Positions 1-11,349 of a DNA stretch of 64,000 bases are shown here, piece after piece. Source of the stretch: Muscardinus avellanarius (taxonomy: Eukaryota > Chordata > Mammalia > Rodentia > Gliridae). Under the pieces are notes generated by a model. The model did no database searches and had not been told where the DNA came from. It was given only the letters and a program-made list of their open reading frames with translations. Position numbers and translations under genes: made by a program. Location: positions 74,879,860-74,943,859 of the forward strand of contig OY726571.1 of NCBI GenBank assembly GCA_963383645.1. The letters are read 5' to 3'. The stretch's first letter is position 1. Every line of letters starts with the position of its first letter.

Positions 1-519
1 TGTAAGCTTGATAGTACATGCTTTTTTCCAAATTAATAACTATGCTATTCCTCTGTATCTTTTCAGTACATAGTGCTGAAAAAATTCTGCAACGTCTTGG
101 ATCACATGTAATAGAGTGGGGTCTAATGCTTGCAGAACCTGTACAAGCATATATATTGTGCCTATGACAGCCTCTGGAATATGTCGTTTTTCATTTTTAA
201 AATATCTTCTATATCCATATAGTATTCAAATTACTGATGCTCATGTATCAAGGTTTTGCTATAAAAGTTTTGTCTGTAAAAATAATGCTGTGGCTTTAGT
301 AAATATCAATTTTGAACCGTAAACTTATTCTGAAAGAAAGTAAAATTTTAATTGTCTAAATACCTTGCTGAATTCTGGGAGTCCAAATTATTATTTTTCC
401 ACTTTGACCTGTCCCATGCTCACATAGCAGATTTGGAAATGACAGCTGAGTCCTTCTGGTTGACACTAGAGAATTTATTCAGCTTGCGATCAGCTTCCCT
501 GAAGAATGGCTTAAGACAT
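1..519. other. Intergenic single-copy DNA
   Basis: AT-rich sequence with no recognised gene or repeat before the first SINE. Confidence 0.6.
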
Positions 520-728
520 ATGAGGCCAAGTGTGGGAGGAGATGCCGGTAATCCCAGTACTTTGGAAGCTGAAACAGGAAGATCACAGGTTCAAGGCCAG
601 CCTCAGCAACTTAGTGAAGCCTTCAGCAACTTAGACCCTACTTCAAAATAAAAAATAAAATAGGGCTGGGAATGTAGCTCTGAGGTAGGACACCCCTGGG
701 TTAAGTTCCTAGTACCAGAAAAAAAATA
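520..728 (+). repeat. Composite B1-ID SINE (old)
   Basis: Diverged 5' end, clear ID half and A-rich tail. Confidence 0.8.
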
Positions 729-782
729 GACATCAGGTAAAGACAGTTATAGTTGGAATGACCATTAGAAAATTCTAGAAAC

Positions 783-987
783 CAACCGCACGCTTGTAAT
801 CCCAGCGCTTGGGAGGCTGAGACAGGAGGATCGCACGGGTTCGAAGCCAGCCTCAGCTCCTTAGTGAGGCTCTCAGCAACTTAGTGAGACCCTGTTTCCA
901 AATAAAATATAAAATAGGTCTGGGAATATAGCCCGGAGGTAGAAAGCCTCTGGGTTCCACCCCCAGTACCAAAAAAAAAAAAAAAAT
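783..987 (+). repeat. Composite B1-ID SINE
   Basis: Good copy of the main subfamily, lacking its first few bases, with A17 tail. Confidence 0.9.
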
Positions 988-1820
988 TCTAGGATCCAGT
1001 TTTTTGAATCAAGTCCTCTTTACTGAGAAACCCCCTTTCAGATCTTTGTTAATGTATAAAGCTCATAAAAGAAATAATGATCAAAACATAACACTATATA
1101 CTATCCATTATAACAAAAATACAAAATCAATACATTTCTAGAGAAAAAGATTAAATGAGAAGAAATGACTAGGAAGGACATATGACGTGCCCATTATAGA
1201 ATCTAAATTATTCGGCAGGCCTGAATTGCCTTCAGTCAGCTTCCACTTGCTAGACTTGCTAACCAGTCTCAAACGCAAGTCACCTCCTTGGGTGACTGCA
1301 GGTAGGCTGAATTTATTGAAAAACTTTTGACTTATAAATACTTGCCAAAGAAAATGCTGCATTTCCTGTGCGCTTTGTATCTTATCTCTTGTTGAATTCC
1401 AGTGTCATCATTGCTCTGGCCCTGATAACTGTTGTCAGTGAGTTAAAAAGCCCATCCTCAGCAGAACCGCGTGTCACACACACTCACAAAAAGTCACCAT
1501 GAAAATCAATGTCAAAAGTCAGTGTCAAGGGCCTCCGGTATCTCTTTGCTTGGCAGTATTACAGGAGAAAAATGAAAATCCAAAATGGATGATCTTTGTC
1601 ATCTGGAAATTCCTTCTGTGATAAGTGTGCTTCCTCAGGTGATTTATTAAGCTGCTAGATGTCTTGAACTGAGTGGTCAGTACCAACTACTTCCTTATCT
1701 ATGGAACCGACAGGAATACATATAGTTTTATTCGTTTATTCTTTCATTCTTTGAAAATGCCTACTTCAGCTTCTTAGGATCTGGGTGACTGTATCTAGGG
1801 AATCCTCTCACTTTAAAAAC
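988..1820. other. Intergenic single-copy DNA
   Basis: No gene, SINE or other repeat recognised. Confidence 0.6.
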
Positions 1821-1824
1821 AAGG

Positions 1825-2023
1825 ACGGGCGGGCGTGGTGGCGCACTCTTGTAAGCCCTGTGCTTGGGAGGCGGAGACAGGATCGTGCAGGTTCGAAGCC
1901 AGCCTCAGCTACTTAGTGAGGCTCTTGGCAACTTAGTGAGACCCTGATTCCAAATAAAATATAAAATAGGTCTGTGAGTATAGCCTGGAGGTAGAAAGGC
2001 CCTGGGTTTCACCCCCAGTACCA

Positions 2024-2064
<41 letters not shown>
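1825..2064 (+). repeat. Composite B1-ID SINE with (TAAA)n tail
   Basis: Main-subfamily copy whose tail is a pure (TAAA) tract at 2024-2064. Confidence 0.9.
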
Positions 2065-2067
<3 letters not shown>

Positions 2068-2080
2068 ACAAGAAAGCTGA

Positions 2081-2262
2081 AGCCAGGTACGGTGGCACAC
2101 ACCTGTCATCCCAATACTTGGGAGTCTGAAACAGGAGGATCGCAGGTCCAAAGCCAGCGTGTGGTAACAAACACAAAAAAAAAAAAAAAAAAAAATAGAG
2201 CTAGGGTTGTAGCTCAGAGGTAGAATGCCCTGGGTTCCATTCTCAGTACCAAAAGAAAAGAG
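2081..2262 (+). repeat. Composite B1-ID SINE, internally deleted
   Basis: Lacks most of the B1 3' portion; an A-run near 2173-2194 joins directly to the ID half. Confidence 0.8.
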
Positions 2263-2343
2263 ATGCACAAACAAAGCCAATGACATTAGCCACTCACATA
2301 AGGAGAAGCAGCAGGCAAAGCTGAGGACACACACACCTTCTTA

Positions 2344-2349
2344 TTTGTT

Positions 2350-2380
<31 letters not shown>

Positions 2381-2586
2381 TTTTTCAGTACTGCGGATGG
2401 AACCCAGGGGCATTCTACCTCCGAGCTCTACCCCCATCCCTATTTTTTATTCTTTATTTTGAAACAGGGTCTCACTGAGTTGCAAAGGGCTTCATTAGTA
2501 GCTGAGGCCGGCTACTTAGTGCAGGAGTGATCCTCCTGTCTCAGCCTCCCGAGTGCTGGGATTGCAAGCCTGTGCCAACAAACCCG

Positions 2587-2628
<42 letters not shown>
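2344..2628 (-). repeat. Composite B1-ID SINE with (TTTA)n tail and (AC)n at its 5' end
   Basis: Minus-strand copy; tail tract at 2351-2382 and an (AC)n tract at 2588-2628 next to the B1 head. Confidence 0.88.
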
Positions 2629-2629
<1 letters not shown>

Positions 2630-2630
<1 letters not shown>

Positions 2631-3394
2631 TTTTCTAACTACTGCCTATAGTCTCATATTTCTAAGACTCTTAAAGGTCATCAGATCCAATGATTCATCT
2701 CATTCTTAGCCACTGAAGTTCTTGACACCGTCTTCTAACCTTCCTTTGATTTAGTGATTAACAACATATTTCTCTGGCTCCTAAGCCCTTCTACCCTTTT
2801 GATTTTCCCTCTCAAAGACTCACTTGTCTCCCTTGACTTCATCACGTCTATGTACATGATTCCCAAATCCACTTCCCCGACCCAAATCCACCTCCCAGAT
2901 TCCTAACTCCCAGTGTGCGCAGAGTGTACCCCCTGCCTGGTCAGCCCACTCGACGTGGCTAAAGTTCACGCACATTTCCACAGGGATCTCTATTTTCCTC
3001 ATGTGCCTCTGCAGTTTCAGTCAACCTTACACTGTACTCCAGAGATTTCAGATGAGCCATTTCCTATGACAGGAAGCGCCGAAGGAGAAGCCAAGCTGGG
3101 GGAGACGGAGCTTCGGTCTTGAGCATATGCCTTTCAGGGTGTCTTTGTGATGTTTAACCGGAAGTGGAGAGAAGACGGTTGGATCTCTGGGTCTGGAGTC
3201 TTCATCTCTGATACCAAATCCTTAGGGATTATTTCATGAGTTTAATATTCCAAAAATGAATTTCATTAAACACATTCATTTCAAAAGAATTTATTTTAAA
3301 CCGCTGGCACTTTCTGCACCACTTTGAATATGGATACAATTTTGAGGGCCTTAATCACTTTGAAGGAGACAAGGTTGCTTTATAATGTCACGTA

Positions 3395-3395
<1 letters not shown>
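2630..3395. other. Intergenic single-copy DNA
   Basis: No gene recognised; a short open stretch at 2820-3120 has no family resemblance. Confidence 0.55.

Positions 3396-3396
<1 letters not shown>

Positions 3397-3432
<36 letters not shown>
3397..3432. repeat. (TG)n microsatellite
   Basis: About 18 dinucleotide units, not attached to a SINE. Confidence 0.95.
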
Positions 3433-3433
<1 letters not shown>

Positions 3434-3498
3434 ATATTTAACCATTTCAGTGTTGCTATACATGATGAACCTTATGTCTGGGCTTCAAGTAAAAAGTA

Positions 3499-3688
3499 AA
3501 CCAGCTTGTGCATGCCAATAATCCTAGTACTTAGGAGGCTGAGACAGGAGGCTCACAGGTTTGAGGACAGCGTCAGCAAGTAGTGAGATTCTCATCAACC
3601 TAGAAAAACTCTATTAAAAAATAAAAATAAAATAGGGGCTGGAGGTGATGTTCAGAGGCAGAATGCTTCTAGGTTCAATCTCAGTAAA

Positions 3689-3732
<44 letters not shown>
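3499..3732 (+). repeat. Composite B1-ID SINE with (AC)n tail
   Basis: Old copy; tail microsatellite at 3690-3732. Confidence 0.82.
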
Positions 3733-3735
<3 letters not shown>

Positions 3736-4019
3736 CTCAAATTATCTCGTGGTCATTCGGCCTTATTTTTCCAAATGGTTTTTGCTCCTCCATTACGCTC
3801 TTGGTAATGTAACACAGAATCTTCAACTATTGAAGGGTAACATCTGCCTGCCAGAGAACTTTGGTTTGGGTTTTCCTGAACAAATGCAATCATTTTATAC
3901 TTAAAGATAATTTTTGCCTGAAGCTACAACGTTGAATATTTGAGTTCTAAGTCCATTTTATTTTAATATCTTGCTTTTTAGGACCACCAATGCTCAAAAA
4001 AATGAAACAAAATAAAATA

Positions 4020-4205
4020 AGCTTGGTGTGTTAGGCTGAGACAGGAGGATCGCAGATTCGAGGACAGCCTCAGCAAGAAGTGAGACCCTGGTCTCATCAA
4101 CCTAGCAGGGCAATGTTTTAAAACAAAAAATTAAAAAGGGCTGGGGGTGCAGCTTAGAGGAAGAGTGCGCCTGGGTTCAATCCCAAGTACCACAGTAAAA
4201 TAAAA
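4020..4205 (+). repeat. Composite B1-ID SINE, 5' truncated
   Basis: Begins inside the B1 half (gcttggtgtgttaggctgag); ID half complete. Confidence 0.82.
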
Positions 4206-4261
4206 TAAGTCCCTGTGATGACAGAAAGACCAAGATAAAAGAAAAGTTCCAGTTACCTAAA

Positions 4262-4536
4262 CCATAATACCAATTTTTAAAAAATATACTACTACCTTTA
4301 TTGTTTTTCAAGGTGATTTCTTTTTTTTTTTTTTTTCAGTGGTACTGGGGTTCCTGGAAATCTTTCTACCTCCGGGCTACACTCCCAGACCTATTTTATT
4401 TTTTTTTTTTATTTGGAAACAGGGTCTCTTAAGCCAGCGAGGCTGGCTCTGAACCTGCGCGATCCTCCTGTCTCCTCCTCCCAAGCACGGGGATTACAAG
4501 CATGTGCCACCATGCTCGGCCCATAATACCAATTTT
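4262..4536 (-). mobile_element. Variant-subfamily composite SINE with 16-bp target-site duplication
   Basis: The 16-base direct repeat ccataataccaatttt occurs at 4262-4277 and 4521-4536. The SINE body (4338-4520) and A tail are minus-strand and carry the ggaaccccagtacc 3' variant. Between the A tail and the left repeat lie about 43 bases of non-SINE sequence (4278-4320). Confidence 0.85.
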
Positions 4537-4679
4537 AAATTCCATTCTCCAATATCACAAAGGATTTTTTTTCTTTCTAAAATTCAGTGATTTCTTAATA
4601 TGCATAATTCACTTTGGCAATGGAGCAGAAACTGCATTTTTACATTGTTGTTATTTTTAATACTAACTCTACGACTTGA

Positions 4680-4823
4680 TTTCTTCCATCCAAGAGTCAA
4701 TCAACCTATAATGGGAAGTCTTCCGGTGGACATTACAGTTCTGTCGCTCTGTTTCTTCCATCCAAGAGTCAATCAACCTATAATGGGAAGTCTTCCGGTG
4801 GACATTACAGTTCTGTCGCTCTG
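4680..4823. repeat. Perfect 72-bp tandem duplication
   Basis: Bases 4680-4751 and 4752-4823 are identical. No gene overlaps. Confidence 0.97.
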
Positions 4824-6270
4824 TCTAGAGAGAGAGGGGTGGGCTTGGGAAGACTTGAGTCTCTTCCCTGTTCATCGTCATTGCGCTGTGGAGCACAATG
4901 GTGTCCTCACAAAAGGAACAGAATGTCATCCCCTGGCAGGGCTGATGCTAAGGACATGTGTCCTCCAGCCGCCGGCCCCAGCCTCTGATTGTTCTTATGG
5001 CAGTCCCTGCTTGGGGCAGTTCTCTTCCATTTAAAAGCTACAAGTAGAGAAAATATCAGGCAGAAGCAGACAGTTCCCAGAGAGTGACTGTCTTCTGCAA
5101 CCCAGCAGCATAAAATATATAATCCTTTTATAAATAAAGACATGGTCTTGCAATATTACTAAAAGATGTGTAGAGCTCTGGAGAAGCCTTTTGTAAGAGC
5201 CATACAAAAAGAAATCACACACACCTTCAGAAGAAGGTATATAAACGTAGGAAACTATGTCTTCAAAGAAGTTATAAGCTTACATAGTCTTCATGTTCTG
5301 GGATAAAGAGAAAAGTTAGATGAAATAACCAAGAGTTTCCTCTACTATGAAGAATTATGCTTCTTTAGCTCGGAATACAGTGGCAAATTGAAGCATGTTA
5401 TTTTGGTGTTTTGTTTGACTAATTTAAGCAGAAAGAAACTAACTATATCTGCCTACTAAAAAACTGTACTTGAAAACCTCAATTACCCAAATTACCTGTC
5501 TAAATCCACTACGTAAGTGGTCAACATTTTCCCTACATGCTCAGTTGCAGATGCAATACAACTATCAGACAAGGATGGAAAATTTTAATGAAAGAATAAA
5601 GATGGAACATTTTAATGGAAGCCCATTCAGTGAGTGCGGAATTCAGGGAATGAGGCCCCATTGTTAACAACTAAAATCTGGTTCATGGAGTTATCAAAAT
5701 GTCCTCTCACTTGTTAGCATGTAAAATAATTACACCAGCAATATGGTCTGCATTCTGCAGACTGCTTTTACCAACTGGCTAGACAACCATTTTCTCTAAT
5801 TAAATTAGCCTCATACTCTATAGTTTACAAAAATAAGTCTTTTTTGCTCAAAAAGGCTCCAACATCTCACCAGATAAATATATTTCTGATAATATTTGTT
5901 GTCAATGAAAAAAAAAGCCATACTTCATTAAGCCTTCAAAAAGTAAAGTAGTTTTTGCATTCATTGGGAAGGGTTTGGCATAAGAGTCAGGGGACCTGGT
6001 TTCCATTCTGGAGCTGCCAGAGGTGTGCCTGAAATACTTTGATGATGCCCATGATACCTTTGAAGATATAATTCTTTTAAATGAGATCAATGTGCGAAAA
6101 TTGCTTTCAAATGTGAAATTAAGCAAATATGTAATAAAACTGCCTATAGCTGAGCCCCTCTCTCTGTCCACCAAAATCTGCTCTCATCTTTTTTAATAGA
6201 CTACGTTTCCCAGCCTCTCTTGCAGTTGGATAGTGGTGGACTAGATTCTCTTTGGGGAAAAAAAAAAAAA
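4824..6270. other. Intergenic DNA, mostly single copy
   Basis: No gene recognised. A plus-strand MIR-like fragment may lie at about 5975-6130 (aagagtcaggggacctggtt). Confidence 0.5.
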
Positions 6271-6273
6271 TAC

Positions 6274-6495
6274 GAGCCGAGCATGGTGGCGCACACTTGT
6301 AATCCCAGCATTTGGGAGGCTGAGACTAGAGGATCACGGTTCGCGGACAGCCTCAGCTACTTAGTGAGGCCCTCTGCAAATTAGTGAGACCCTGTTTCAA
6401 AATAAAGAATAAAAAATAGGGCAGGAAATGTACCTCAGAGGTCAAATGCCTCTGGGTTCCATCCCAAGACCCACAAAAAGAAAAAGAAAAAAAAT
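6274..6495 (+). repeat. Composite B1-ID SINE
   Basis: Full copy with a ggttcgcgg-type B1 variant and A-rich tail. Confidence 0.88.
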
Positions 6496-6507
6496 ATGAA
6501 TGTTAGA

Positions 6508-6759
6508 GCCGGGCGTGGTGGCACACCCTTGTAATCCCCGCGCTTGGGAGACTGAGACAGGAGGATCGCACAGGTTCAAAGTCAGCCTCAGACACTTAGT
6601 GAAGCTCTCAGCAACTTAGTGAGACCCTGTTTCCAAATAAAGTATAAAATAGGTCAGGGAGTATAGCCCAGAGGTAGAAAAGCCCCTGGGTTCCACCCCA
6701 AGTACCACACACACACACGCACACACACACGCACACACACACGCACACACACACACACA

Positions 6760-6813
<54 letters not shown>
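6508..6813 (+). repeat. Composite B1-ID SINE with compound (CA)n-(TA)n tail
   Basis: Main-subfamily copy followed by an interrupted (CA)n/CG tract (about 6706-6760) and a pure (TA) tract (6763-6813). Confidence 0.9.
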
Positions 6814-6815
<2 letters not shown>

Positions 6816-6962
6816 CTTGTTTTCTCCATATTTCTTTTCCTCCAGCCAAATCCTAGACATGGTACCCAGCCCCAGTCATGCAGGTGACTATATGCTCTGG
6901 CTATGCAAGAAATACCCGGTTAGAAAAAGCCTGTGCCTTGTACCTGAGTCACAGCACAGAAG

Positions 6963-6965
<3 letters not shown>

Positions 6966-7020
<55 letters not shown>
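6966..7020. repeat. (CA)n microsatellite
   Basis: About 27 uninterrupted units; not next to a SINE. Confidence 0.95.
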
Positions 7021-7024
<4 letters not shown>

Positions 7025-7191
7025 CTTACCCTATAGACCGCCATCGTGTGCAGTGCGTTGAATGGCCCCCAAAGTTCATGTGTTGAAAACGTCATCCCCA
7101 GTGACCCGTGTTGAGAGCGGGACCTTTGAGAAGTGTTTGGGTCACGAGGCTCTACCTTCGGACACTTTTGTACTCTTATCATGGGAGTTCA

Positions 7192-7207
7192 GTGGGGGGG
7201 GGGGGGG
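7192..7207. repeat. Poly(G) run
   Basis: Sixteen-base G-rich run inside the fossil LTR, probably length-variable. Confidence 0.8.
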
Positions 7208-7245
7208 TGATCATGGCCGCAGGTTTCCTGATTAAAAGATTGAGT

Positions 7246-7412
7246 TCAGCCAGGAGAGATGGTACCTGCCTGAAACCCCAGGAGATTGAGACAGGAAAGA
7301 GAGCAAGTTTGAGCAACTTTTCCTTTTCTCAAAGGAAAAAGTTTTAAAGGGCTGCAGGCGTGGCACAGTGGTAAAGTACTCCTGGGTTCAATCTCAATAC
7401 CAAAAGAAGAAA
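7246..7412 (+). repeat. Diverged B1-ID SINE
   Basis: B1 half strongly altered; ID half retains ggttcaatctcaatacc. Confidence 0.7.
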
Positions 7413-7436
7413 AAAGGGGGGGGGGTTGTTGTTGTT

Positions 7437-7669
7437 TTGTTTGTTTTTGTTTTTGTGTTTTGCTTTTGCAGTTCTGGTGATAGAAACCAGGGGCATTCTA
7501 CCTCTGAGCTACACCCCCCAGCCCTATTTTTTTATTTTTTATTTTGAAACAGGGTCTCACTGAGTTGCAAAGCACCTCACTAAGTAGCTGAGGCTGTCCG
7601 CGATCCATGATTCTCCTGTCTCTACCTCCCGAATACTGGGATTACAAGCGTGCGCCACCACGCCCGGCA
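7437..7669 (-). repeat. Composite B1-ID SINE
   Basis: Minus-strand copy with a (GTTT)-rich tail; ends at cacgcccggc. Confidence 0.88.
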
Positions 7670-7844
7670 TAGAAAGAAAAAACAAGTTTTTAAAAGAATG
7701 ACTTTGTTCTTTTTCCCTCCCCCTGAGCCCCATCCACCTCTCTTCCCATGCATGGTGCTTATGCACACACTTTTCCTATAGACTGACACAGCACTAAGGG
7801 TCCCACTAAATCTGGGTTTCTTGGCCTTGGATTCACCAGCCAAC

Positions 7845-8000
7845 AGGAATTTGGAAGGTTGAAACAGGAGGATCACAGGTTTGCAGCCAGTCTTAGCAAT
7901 TTGTGAGGTCTTCTACAACTTAGTGAGACTGTTTTTGTTTTTGTTTTTGTTTTTGTTTTTGTTTTTTTGGATCCAGAGGCATTCTACCTCCAAGACAGAA
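7845..8000. repeat. Two SINE fragments joined through (TTTTTG)n
   Basis: A plus-strand B1-half fragment (7845-7930) meets a minus-strand ID-half fragment (about 7970-8000) across a TTTTTG repeat. Confidence 0.65.
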
Positions 8001-8274
8001 CTGTAAGAAACAAATCCATCCTTTACAAATGACCCAGCCTTGGGTGTTCTGTTATAGCAGCACAAAGTGGATGAAGACAACTGTGCCCAAACAATTGCAA
8101 CTTTGATTTATTTATCAGGTTTGTTTCCTGGCTTGGTCTTGGCTGGGGATCCCTGTGCATCCTAGAAGCTGCCCTGGGGTCCTGACCTCGTGGCCTCTTC
8201 GTCTTCATGGCCAGCGTGAGAATCTGTCTCACTTAAACTCTCTCAGACCCCTTTTGTCTCTCATTTTCAAATTC

Positions 8275-8696
8275 TTTTTTTGTGTGTGTTTGTGTGGTAC
8301 AGGGGATAGAACCCAGGAGGCCTTCTACCTCTGCTACACCCCAAGCCCTATTTTATTCTTTATTTTGAAACAGAGGCGCCAGACATTGTGGCTCATGCTT
8401 GTAATCCCAGCATTGGGGAGGCTGAGACAGGAGGATCACAGGTTCATGAACAGCCTCAGCTAATTAGTGAGGCCCCTGCAACTCAGTAAGATGCTTTTTC
8501 AAAATAAAGAATAAAAAATAGGGTTGGAGGTGCCGCTCAGAGGTAGAATGCCCTGGGTCAACAAAAAACAAACAAAACAAAAACAAAGTCTCACTAAGTT
8601 GCAGAAGGCCTCACAAATTGCTGAGACTGGCCCTGAACCTGTGATCCTCCTGTCTCAACCTCCCAAGTAATATTACAAGCATGAACCACATCTGGC
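8275..8696. repeat. Nested composite SINEs
   Basis: A minus-strand SINE (ID half 8275-8370, B1 half 8585-8696) is split at its linker by a plus-strand copy at 8376-8565. Confidence 0.85.
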
Positions 8697-8701
8697 TCAA
8701 A

Positions 8702-8704
<3 letters not shown>

Positions 8705-8753
<49 letters not shown>

Positions 8754-8941
8754 GGGGGTGGAACCAAGAGGCCTTTCTACCTCCAGGCTATACTCCCAGA
8801 CCTATTTTATACTGTATTTGGAAACAGGGTCTCACTAAATTGCTGAGAGCCTCACTAAGTAGCTGAGGCTGGCTTTGAACCTGCAAGATCCTCCATCTCA
8901 GCCTCCCAAGCGCGGGGATTACAAGCACCACCATGCCTGGC
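8705..8941 (-). repeat. Composite B1-ID SINE with (TG)n tail
   Basis: Main-subfamily minus-strand copy; tail microsatellite at 8705-8749. Confidence 0.9.
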
Positions 8942-9065
8942 TCAAATTCCATTTTAAAAGGCTCACTGGATTTGGTCAGGCCCACCCAAGGCAATCTACC
9001 TTTTGACTGATTGATTCAGGGCCATGCTATATACGCAAAATCCCTTCTCTAAATGGGTATAAATG

Positions 9066-9244
9066 GGCTGGACATGATGGCACACTCTTGTAATCCCGGT
9101 ACTTGAGAGGCTGAGACAGCAGGATTGCAGGGTCGTGGCCAGCATCAGCAACTTAGTGAGACCCTGTCTCCAAATAAAAAATGTAAAAAATTAGGCTGGA
9201 GGTGTAGCTCAGAAATAGAATGCCCCCGGATTCCAACCCCAATA

Positions 9245-9289
<45 letters not shown>
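9066..9289 (+). repeat. Composite B1-ID SINE with (AC)n tail
   Basis: Plus-strand copy; tail tract at 9247-9289. Confidence 0.9.
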
Positions 9290-9293
<4 letters not shown>

Positions 9294-9629
9294 GAATGAA
9301 CCTCTTTCTGCAACCCTCATCAATACTGGTGATCACCAATCTTAGTAATTTTTCCATTTTAAAAACAGCCTATCTCTGTGCATAAAATTGATCAAGGAGG
9401 TAGTCTACTAAATTAAAAGGAAGATAAGAGATAAGATTATTAAGAATAAAATGACTTGGGATGTTAAACTTAGAAAAGTGTATATGGGTCATGAAAACCT
9501 TATGAAAAGGGAGAAAATGAGAATTTCAAAAAATTGTGGGTTTGGGGTTTTTTGGGAGGGATTTTTAAAATTTATATTTTGGTTGCTGTTTCTTTTTTTG
9601 GCCATAAGAGCAAGGGGTGTCAATACATG

Positions 9630-9716
9630 GGGGTGGGGGCTGAGCATGGTGGTGCATGCTGTAATCCCTCACACCAATTTAGCAAGACCTTGTTTCCAAA
9701 TAAGAAAAAAAATCAG
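9630..9716 (+). repeat. Composite SINE fragment
   Basis: Short deleted copy (head plus the gaccttgtttccaaata segment) directly before the next SINE. Confidence 0.65.
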
Positions 9717-9904
9717 AGCCGGGCATGGTGGCGCCCGCTTGTAATCCCAGCATTTGGGAGGCTGAGACAGGAAGATCGCAGTTCAAGGACAGCCTCAGCT
9801 ACTTAGTGAGGCTCTCTGCAACTCAGTGAGACTCTGTTTCAAAATAAAAACTAAAAAATGGGGTTTGGGTGTGGCTCAGAGGTAGAATGCCCCTGGGTAC
9901 AATG

Positions 9905-9959
<55 letters not shown>

Positions 9960-10135
9960 GAGCCCAGGGGCATTCGACCTCTGAGCTACTCTCCCAGCAC
10001 TTTTTTTTTTTTTTTTGAAACAGTCTCGCTAAGTTGCAGAGGTCCTCGCTAAGTGGCTGTCTGGCCTCAAACCTACGATCTTCTTGTTTCAGCCTCCCAA
10101 ATACTAGGATTTCAGGCGTGCACCACCATGCCCTC
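9717..10135. repeat. Inverted pair of composite SINEs around a (TG)n core
   Basis: Plus-strand copy 9717-9904, (TG)n 9905-9955, minus-strand copy 9956-10135. The arms could fold into a long hairpin. Confidence 0.85.
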
Positions 10136-10183
10136 AATACTTTATATATTTTATAAATATTTACCCTTTGTCTTTCCTTCTGG

Positions 10184-10184
<1 letters not shown>

Positions 10185-10223
<39 letters not shown>

Positions 10224-10420
10224 CAGGGGTGGAACCCAGGGGCTTCTCTACCTCCAGGCTATACTATTTTATACCTATTTTATACTTTATTTTGGAAACA
10301 GGGTCTCACTAAGTTGATGAGAGTCTCACTAAGTAACTGAGGCTGTCTTCGAACCTGTGTGATCCTCCTGTCTCAGCCTCCCAAGCACAGGGATTACAAG
10401 TGTGCGCCACCACGCCTGGC
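10185..10420 (-). repeat. Composite B1-ID SINE with (TG)n tail
   Basis: Tail tract 10185-10221, body to cacgcctggc. Confidence 0.9.
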
Positions 10421-10441
10421 TCATTATAGCTTTCTTACTTT

Positions 10442-10512
10442 GTTTTCAATTGAACCCAGGACCTGACACAGGCTAGGTAAGCATTCCGCCACTAAGCTAC
10501 ATCCCCAGCGCT
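10442..10512 (-). repeat. Monomeric ID SINE
   Basis: Keeps the ID middle (aggctaggtaagcattccgc) that composites lack. Confidence 0.75.
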
Positions 10513-10609
10513 ATGATAACTTTCCATTGCTGACTACATTAAAGCTAGACACAAGGGCCCTTTCATCTCTTATAGTTTTCTTCAGGCACCCTCTGTATTT
10601 TTAGTTGTT

Positions 10610-10840
10610 GGGTTTTTTTTGTTTTTATTTTTGTTTTTGTTTTGTACTGGGGATGGAACCCAGGGGCATTCTACTTCCAAGCTATACGCCCCAGTCCTAT
10701 TTTTTATTCTTTATTTTAAAACAGGGTCTCACTGAGTTGCAAAGGGCCTCACTAAGTAGTTGAGGCTGGCCACAAACCGTGATCCTCCTGTCTCAGCCTC
10801 CAGAACGCTGGGATTACAAGCGTGCGGCACCACGGCCGGC
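10610..10840 (-). repeat. Composite B1-ID SINE
   Basis: Full-length minus-strand copy with a T/G-rich tail. Confidence 0.88.
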
Positions 10841-11084
10841 TTAGCTTTTTATCTTATGGTATTCATACCTAAAACCATGCTTTCCCCTCCCCCCATCACC
10901 ATCAATCTCATATTTTGAAAGTAAAATCTAAAACACTCTTTCCTATTGCCAGAATTTCATGGGCGATATACATATATGCATAAATAACTAGGGGCTAATC
11001 AACAGTCCTTGGTTTCTGTGAGTATGAAATGCAAGAGACTTAAATCAATGATTTTTTTTTCATGCGCCACCACGCCCACCTGAA

Positions 11085-11345
11085 AGATAATTTTTTTGTG
11101 TGTGGCAATTATTTATTATTATGTTTTTTGTAATCATATATCACTTTGGAATATAAGACTGGAGAGGATATACAAGCACATATCATCCAATAAGCCCTCA
11201 TCCAATCCCCATCCCATTCCCTCCCCCTCCCTCGATCCCATGCTTGATTGGTGATTATCTTTGATATAACTGTTTACGCACCTCATGAGTTTTTTAATGC
11301 TGTGAGTTGGGTTTGGAGGATGTGGTGTTCTTAGCTTTGGAAAGT
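11085..11345 (-). repeat. L1-like 3' end
   Basis: Read on the minus strand it shows the purine-rich tract (gagggagggggagggaatgg) typical of L1 3' UTRs, and a nearby tail; compare 43770-43890. Confidence 0.5.
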
Positions 11346-11349
11346 TCTC

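Larger units (their letters stand above)
7043..8081. repeat. Fossil LTR-like (MaLR-type) element broken by SINEs
   Basis: The left part (7043-7195) has the pattern ccaaagttcatgtgttgaaa then gagaagtgtttgggtcacga. The right part (about 8000-8081) has ctgtaagaaacaaatccatc then ttctgttatagcagcacaaa. Both are familiar from mammalian MLT/MST-like repeats. Composite SINEs occupy the middle. Family assignment is from memory. Confidence 0.5.
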
